Assembly: GCF_003945595.2 (NCBI RefSeq) | Contig: NW_024103452.1 | Coordinates: forward strand, 5,117,555-5,181,554 | DNA: 64,000 nucleotides | Direction: 5' to 3' | Origin: Pipra filicauda | Taxonomy: Eukaryota; Chordata; Aves; Passeriformes; Pipridae | Shown: one piece after another, positions 1 through 64,000 of the stretch | Layout: each line of letters starts with the position of its first letter | Numbering within the stretch: the stretch's first letter is position 1 | Translations under genes and position numbers: made by a program | The notes under the pieces: model-generated | What the model saw: the letters and a program-made list of their open reading frames with translations, nothing else | Database searches by the model: none | What the model was told of the DNA's origin: nothing

Positions 1-1192
1 GCAGCTGCAAAGAATGTCACACTTCAGCTAATGACAGAAGCCTAGTTCAGGGTAATATTAGCAACACTATGGTAAAATATTACAATAGAGGCCATTTAAA
101 GTTTATAAAATGTAACAGAATATATTAGAGAGACATGTGGGCTTAGTTTTCCATTCATGCAGATGTAATTCCTTAGACCTCCATGTCTCATCTATAACTG
201 TATGCAAGAAGAACCAGGTCAAAACACTCCACAGAGCAACACATAGATTTGGGTGTTTGACTATCAGACTATAAATAGATAATAGTGTACCTAGGCTTCA
301 GTTCAGTTCCAGAAGGATTTTAATCTCTGCTGTCAATGGAAGCTGAGCTGAACCTTGACTTTTAAACTCACATTTGCCTTTTGCAAATTAACCTCTCTTA
401 CCAAATGAACATAAAATAAAACATTGGTATTGCGCTTCTATACATATATGCTGGTATGACAAAATGTTAGCAAACTCAACTACCCTTAATTGTTATTAAA
501 TATTGAGACAGTATTATAAGACACAGGGTCATTACATGATTAATGAGTAATAATGACAAATAATTATTCATTATCTGAAATGTTAAATGAAAATCAATAC
601 CCATAGTGGTTAGATTAAAAGGTTCATAGCATTTGAACCATAGGGATCTTCTGATCTCAAAAGCACATGAACCAGGGGAAATCTGTTGCATTTAGTATAA
701 TTAGTTCATTATGGATGACCTAAGAACCAGGTCCAAAATCTTCGTACAAACTGGAAAGCATTCAGGTTTATAAATACCTCAAGCAATGTAAGTTTTTAAC
801 CACTTGGAGGGAAAAGTATTTGCTTATGGCATGAACACACATTCACAGCTGTTGCTGGAACGGTTTCCAGTAACGGAACTAGTTTATCACAATAACTGTT
901 AATACTTTATTCCCTATTCTGCTAATCCCATTTTCTGTTTTATTTTAACTGACTGCAAGATCTCTGCAAAGTTTAGAGCCCTGTTGGGCTTTAAAGCTTT
1001 AGGTCAGTTTTCAGCATTTTTATAAGTACAGTCACATGGTGTCAGTTATTCTAAGAATCTGTTTGAAACCACTTCAGTTCGGCCCAGCACTGACCTGTTC
1101 TGAAGTAGAGTCAGTGGAAAGGTTTTGATAATGTATTGATAATTGTACCCCTGGCTGAATTCATGTCAAAATAAATATATATGTTGTATCAC

Positions 1193-1992
1193 ACAGAATC
1201 ATAGAATAGAATCATAGAATCATCAAGGTTGGAAGAGACCTTTAATATCATACAATCCAATCCAGCACTACCCCTGTAACCCCTAAACCACTAAACCAGA
1301 CCACCTAGTGTCAGATCCAGACACTTCTTAAACACCTCCAGGGCTGGTGACGCCACCACCACCCCGGGCAACAGATTCAAATGCCTGACCACCCTAACAG
1401 TGAAAAATCTTTTTCTAATATCTAATCTGAATCTCCCTTGTCTCACTTTAAGGCCTTTTCCTCTTGTCCTCTCGCTGCAGGCATGGTAGAGGAGAGCAGC
1501 CCCCACCTCACCACAATCTCCTTTTAGGGAGATGTAGAGAGCAATGAGGTCCCCCTGAGTCTCCTCAAGACTAAACCAACCCAGCTCCCTCAGCCATTCC
1601 TCCTAAGACATGTTCTCTAGTCCTTTCATGAACCTTGTTGCTACTCGCTGGACACACTCCATGTCCTTTTTAAAGCTGAGGAGCCCAGACCTGGACATAG
1701 TACTTGAGGTGTGGCCTCACCACTGCTGAGTACAGGGGAAGAATCACTTCCTAGTCCTGCTGGCTATTCTATTCCTGATGCATTCCAGGATGCCACCAAC
1801 CCTCTTGGCCACTTTGGTACACTCTGGCTCGTGTTCAGCTGGCTGTCAACCAGCACCCCCAGCTCCTTTTCCACTGGGCTGCTTTCCATCCACTCTGACT
1901 CCAACCTGTAGCACTGCATGAGGTTGTTGTGGACAAAGTGTAAGATCCAGCACTTGGACTTGTTGAACCTCATGACATTTGGATCAATGAGC
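1193..1992 (-). mobile_element. CR1 LINE fragment, 5'-truncated, minus strand
   Basis: A non-LTR retrotransposon fragment of the CR1 family. Read on the minus strand it begins in the end of the reverse-transcriptase ORF (about 1764-1973, with RFNKSKCWILHF and LGVLVDSQL motifs). It passes through the conserved 3' region containing CATTTGAATCTGTTGCC and AGGTCTCTTCCAACC and ends in the ATTCTATGATTCTAT octamer-type terminus at about 1195-1225. Most of the roughly 4.5 kb element is missing, as usual for 5'-truncated copies. Stops and frame breaks show it is inactive. It lies in the same orientation as SEMA3D, so it could be transcribed as distal 3' UTR if the transcript runs that far. Confidence 0.92.
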
Positions 1993-2609
1993 TAAGGGAT
2001 CTCTTTAAAACCTACAGTTATTAAGGTGGAGGCAACTTTTTTCCACTCTGGACCAAAAATTTATTGAACCTAAATTTTTATGGAGCTCTTGAAGGAGGTG
2101 GCATGGTTCAGTTTCATTTTAACTACGGGTCTGTTGTGGCTCATAGCACAGTTCACAGCAGCTCAGTTGACCTCCAAATCACTGATTTGAAATTTAAGCA
2201 GACTTCAAGTTAAGCCTCTAAATTACACAGATAAATTTTTTGAAAAGAGGGGTATACTCCCCTGTTACAATTTCTGTTCTAGCTCATCCTCTGAACCTCT
2301 CTGGGGTTGCAGGTTGTGGGAAAGACCCAATGATCCTCCTGCTCCTGCTCCTGGGTTTGCATTGCTGAGTCCTGCCTTACCTTCAGTAGTGATTCCTAAT
2401 CTATCCCTCTCATTCCTTGGTCTCCAAGGTCCTCTGGCCTCCTTGCATGTGTACTACCTGCTGTGCATGAGATGTGCTACACCTGCCAGCTATAGCATTC
2501 ATCTTACCCAGTGTATCAAAACACAGATTTTTATCTATGAAGGATTATTAAATATGTTCCCCAGGGTGGCATGAACCCAATGCAACACACTGTTTTGGAG
2601 GATATTGAA

Positions 2610-2615
2610 TTTATT
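2610..2615 (-). terminator. Candidate distal polyadenylation signal AATAAA
   Basis: Minus-strand AATAAA about 2.7 kb past the SEMA3D stop, upstream of the CR1 fragment in the gene's direction. Class 3 semaphorin transcripts commonly have multi-kilobase 3' UTRs, so a distal signal is plausible, but nothing in the sequence proves use. Confidence 0.2.
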
Positions 2616-4247
2616 TCCCATGATGGAAAAGGTCTTATATCTCACCTGGGGTTTTATGCTACCACTGTACCCCAGACTGATGAGGTCATTTCTTTAAGAA
2701 GAATCTCATGGCAAGAACACTTGAAATAAAAGAAATGAAAGTGTTTTTTAAGAGCAATAACATTTTAATTCAACCATTTAAGTCTAATGTTCCCAGCATG
2801 GAGACCCTCATCCCAGACTTCTAGTAAAGTCAGCCGGGGAGGTTCATTTGTAGAATACAACCCCCCAATCATATCTTAACATAAATCATATGATTTAGTT
2901 TTCATGGAGGAGAAAAACTGTGATAGAAGACCTTGCTTTGCTTTTTCTTATGAAGTGGGCGAATGTGATGAGAGTTATCTGACATTCAGTAATTGAAGTA
3001 CTACGTCACCACTGATGAATAGATCCTTTGCCAGTGCATAAAAATGCAGCCCACCTGTTATTCCACAGCCTTGGTGTGGTTCCATTCATTTCCTTAATGT
3101 CCAAGTCAGAGAAATGGGACTTTGTGGACTGATAAAAATCTAATAAGGAATAACTGGGCAGGTTCTGGCTAGAGACAGCATAACCCTACAGCCAAGAATA
3201 TTAAGTATCCCTGTACTTTATATGCAGCAGTTTAATACTCCCCCCATATTTCCTTTTAGTAGTCTTAATTGGCCTTAAAATCAAGGTACCCAAATTGATG
3301 AGCCTCTTGTGAAATGCCTGGCCTACATTTTTTTGCAGCAAAAATACCAAAAAGTTCTCTGCATGTTCTCAAAGTACTGTACAACTGGTTAGTATCTTCA
3401 GCATCAGTCTATCTGCTGATTAAAGGTCCTGTGCTGAGAAATTCCCTTCTCCCCACAGATGTATTTTACAATATTTAGCACTCAGTGCTTTACACTATCA
3501 AAGCATTGTATGCATGCTATCTAATATCTCCTAATTAACCCATACATCTCCTATTAAAAAAGCATCTAAAATTAATGTCATACGGTCCCGCTGGCTTTTG
3601 TACAACACATGCAAAGGCAGCTTTGGGGTTTTACAAGAAACGCGGGTAAGCTGAGATTCCTTTCTGAAATCTGACAAACACATACTCATATCTGACTTTG
3701 AACAGAGAGGAAATGAACAACGATGCAAATTGGACCTTCACAATTATAGATCTGCGACTGAATGTGCACACAAACACCAGCATGGGCAAGGGCTTCAGAG
3801 CCAACAGTTTTGGTCCCTTAATGAGGCGCACATCAATTGCACGGGTTTCCCACAGATTTTGCTCCCAAGTTCTGTAGAATGCATGAGAAACAAGTAAAGT
3901 CTGTCGTTTTGGTATCCATCAAAGCTCTCTTCCATGTGAGGAAGTGGCTAATTTGTCATTTCACACTCAGAAAGGCGTGAAAGGCAAAACGGAGGGAGGT
4001 TAGATGGAAGAGGGAGGGCTGTGACTCATATGAGGAGACAGTAGGCCTGATTTTGAGCTTGTGTTTGTTGCTGCATATCAGGAATAAAATCAATGAAATC
4101 ATATTGATGTAAAGTAGACAAGAATGAGGCCAGTGTTTCTTACTTATGTGGAAAAATTTACATTATTAAACCCAAAACACAAACCAAGGAACAAGGAACA
4201 ATTTACAAATGAAGTTATGTCATATAGCAAATTTCTAACTTACAAGT

Positions 4248-4253
4248 TTTATT
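4248..4253 (-). terminator. Candidate polyadenylation signal AATAAA for SEMA3D
   Basis: Minus-strand AATAAA, the first canonical hexamer I found after the SEMA3D stop, about 1.1 kb into the 3' UTR. Whether it is used is unknown. The hexamer at 2615-2610 would give a 3' UTR of about 2.7 kb and is an equally possible site. Confidence 0.25.
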
Positions 4254-5334
4254 TACACATGGACATCTCTTATTTAATTATAATAAAAGTATTAATTCCA
4301 ACAATGCAAATTTTCAACTTAAAATACATAGGACCTTTGAGAGAAAATCCCAAAGAATGCACACATCTGAGGAATGTCAGCTCTGTGTTAAGAGCACTGG
4401 TCTCAGCAACTAAATATTTTCCCTCATCGTCTTTCATTTTAGCCTTGTTGTTGTCTTTTAATCTTCTTTTCCTCTGTATAAAACAAAGCCAGCAAAGGGC
4501 CAGAGAAACAGTCAGAGTCAGACGTTTTGAGACATAGGAGAGGTGTAGGCAGGAATCCCATTATCTGTTAATAGGATTTGTGCACATACCTCCCATGGAC
4601 CACTTAGGAAATTTACTCCCAAACATCTCGGTGGCAATTTCAATTAGAGTCAACATTTCATTTCAGCAGATGGACTGCAAACTGGTGGCTACTCAAACTC
4701 TAATGAGTAATGCTCAATAATTCCCCTCTCTTAAACCATGATTATGCTTTCACTTTTTTATGGGGAGAATGAATACTGTCCCTAAGCCAAAACTTAATTT
4801 GATTTTTTGCTGTGCCTCTGTGCTAGCAAAGCTCACCCATGTGCCTGTATAGAAGCCCAGTGGGTAAATTAGAGGGTATTTTTGCAGATCTGTCACACAT
4901 TTCTACCATGCTTCTTATTTAGAAAGATGCCAAAGGACTGGAAATACATCTGCCCTCCCCTGAAATGCAGCCACCTCTGGGGTGGAACGTGGCAGCAAAT
5001 ATTAACATGAGAACACAGACACTAAATCCTATGTGAAAATTATGCAGGAAGTACAGAACACAGCTCACGCAGCCTCAGGCTACCCAGGAATTAGCTAAAA
5101 GTGTACATCTTTTCTAATGAATACATTTGAAATTATTGCCTGGTGTGTGGTACTCCAATAAGGAACATCTCATTTGGTACTGAATCCCATTGTACAGTCT
5201 CACACAGATTAATAGTGGTGGCAAGTTTTCTGATTTCAATAAGCGGTACTAATTCATAGGCAAGATGCACAAAACCAGAACACAGTATTTTTTTTCTCAC
5301 GGAAAATGTCCTTTCTTTAAATAGCATTTACAAA

Positions 5335-62477
<57,143 letters not shown>

Positions 62478-64000
62478 CTAAGAATAAACACATATTGATT
62501 ATCCTGGTGTGCCTAGAGAGAAAAAGTCACTTAGACAACCTGTTCTGCTAACACACAAAGTGAAGGTGTGTTGGATCATGCCTCTACCCTCTCAGCATTG
62601 ATATTTACCGTCTGTGTCTCTGTTTTATATCTGGATGTTTTTCACTCATTGTTTTACTGTATCCTGGCCACTCTATAGTGAAAGACAAATCTAAAAAAAA
62701 TACAGTTATTTTCAGGATAAAAAGATTCATTGTTCATTTCTACTCAAATTAAAAGCTGGATTGTACTTAAAAGGCACTGGCTTCTATTTGGAATAGTGCT
62801 GATAGACTGTGTTGCAACAGGAGACCCTGAAGGGATTCTGTCTGACTCTGAAATTTCTCCAGGGACTGCTGAATAATGTTCACAGCAGACACAGTTCAGC
62901 CCCTTTTAAATGAAAGCAGCATTTTTTCTCTCTTGTTATTTTTAACAAGGCTAATGATACAAAAGATATCAGAATAGATCCTTCCTGGTAGTTCCCCATT
63001 CCAGTGTGATTAATTCCTGGGTTGCAAAACAAGGGCATGGAGGAAGATAAAGAAAATAAATTATTTAAAAATTATTCTTGATGTTTTCAGTGGGCAATCA
63101 ACAACTCAATTCCTCTAGGCATTAATTTGAAGTTTTACTGTAGTTTTAAATTGCCAACAAGGACTCTTTTACTTGCCCCTTTCATTACTTTCCTGAAAGT
63201 ACACTTAACCTGAAACCCATACAGAGTCCTGCTGAAGGCAAATTGGTAGCTCAGAGGAGTAAAGTGAAGTCTCTGCAGGTATAGAGACATGACCTTCAGA
63301 ATTCTGCTCCCGGTAAGAGAAGGAAGTTTGCCTGCAGAAGTGGCTTTAACATACTTCCCTACCTACAGTGATATTTAAAATCTCAGTTGTGTAGGAATCA
63401 AATCAATGTGGGTTTAATGTCTACTGTAGAGACAAAACTTTTGAAGCTAGTTTATAAAAAAAAAAATAAATAAATAAAACATCTTCATGATTTAAGCAAT
63501 TACTTTAAAAAGGCTGAAATCATTTTAATTGTTCGTTTCTATACTTTTGCCTTGCAAGAGGCCTGGAGAGTATAAATGACAGGCAAGTATACCCAAAGAT
63601 GTCCACACAGGATTAGACTTCATAACACTAAATTCAATTAATTCTTAATGCACATCAGATTATAAATGACCAAGCCTTTCTATTTTATTGAGGTGCCTCC
63701 TAAACTCTCTAGGCTCAGAAGACAAAGCCCAGGATATTGAATAATTAACCTCCTTAAGAGAAAAGAAAAATCAATTACAATCTGTGAACATAAATTCCAT
63801 TTCCTCCAGCAATCCTAGCTTATACAAAGAATTTAATCATTGAACAACCCTTGTTACCTTCCCACACCTGTGGAATACCAAGCAAACTAAATTCTCAGGC
63901 TACTGAAGTGAGCCCACTACAACACAGAACTAAATTAAAAATTAAGAACTTTTTTTTTCTGACAGTGAAACCGCAGTGTCCCATTCTCCTTTCTTTTGGG
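62478..64000 (-). other. Part of the next upstream SEMA3D intron
   Basis: Begins (minus sense) upstream of the ATTCTTAG acceptor at 62479-62478. I looked for the preceding class 3 exon, expected to encode a CGTGAFHP-like motif, and did not find it, so the upstream exons must lie beyond base 64000. It includes an A10/AAAT simple tract near 63457-63478. Nothing else is seen. Confidence 0.8.

Larger units (their letters stand above)
1..5334 (-). other. SEMA3D 3' UTR and downstream flank
   Basis: Non-coding sequence following the SEMA3D stop in the gene's direction. The UTR must start at 5334, but its end cannot be placed by eye. Several AATAAA hexamers occur on the minus strand (4253-4248, 2615-2610, 2065-2060, 944-939, 911-906). 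A CR1 fragment occupies about 1193-1992. The 137-codon plus-strand open frame at 4124-4537 is AT-rich, of low complexity and matches nothing I recognise. No other gene is visible. Confidence 0.6.

Noticed and set aside
4124..4537. 137-codon plus-strand open frame
   Set aside because: AT-rich, low complexity, antisense to the SEMA3D 3' UTR, no motif recognised and no splice or promoter context.

Overview
The window is vertebrate nuclear DNA, most likely from a bird. It is AT-rich and intron-dominated, contains no operons, and carries two CR1 LINE fragments of the avian/reptilian type, whose 3' ends have the ATTCTATG-like octamer repeat. The only gene I can support lies on the minus strand and is the 3' part of a class 3 semaphorin. 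By recalled family sequence it fits SEMA3D (collapsin-2 in chicken) better than SEMA3A, 3C or 3E. The species cannot be fixed from the sequence alone.

Layout, in transcript order from high to low coordinates: thirteen coding exons at 62384-62477, 59072-59200, 52922-53064, 39641-39755, 39120-39189, 37631-37775, 26303-26525, 23194-23282, 21358-21399, 19968-20125, 17864-17928, 15495-15634 and 5335-5748 (the last ends in the stop codon). Every internal junction is GT-AG, the phases are compatible throughout, and the exons sum to 1827 nt, i.e. 608 codons plus stop. The encoded segment holds most of the Sema beta-propeller, the PSI domain, the Ig-like domain and the basic C-terminal tail. It has the family's proprotein-convertase sites and the tail cysteine expected to make the inter-chain disulfide. 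The signal peptide and N-terminal Sema exons lie beyond base 64000.

The rest is intron sequence and, below 5335, the 3' UTR and downstream flank. A minus-strand CR1 fragment (about 1193-1992) carries the end of the reverse-transcriptase frame and lies in the downstream flank or distal 3' UTR. A plus-strand CR1 3' end (about 33776-34013) lies in the large intron at 26526-37630. Other repeats are short: one TGGA microsatellite, A-rich and purine tracts, and small tandem duplications.

I found no second gene, tRNA, rRNA, CRISPR array or novel multi-gene system. The points most worth a second look are the shortened-looking C-terminal tail of the semaphorin, a perfect 13-bp intronic hairpin near 17300, a GC-rich island in an intron near 56200-56520, and a few small duplications.
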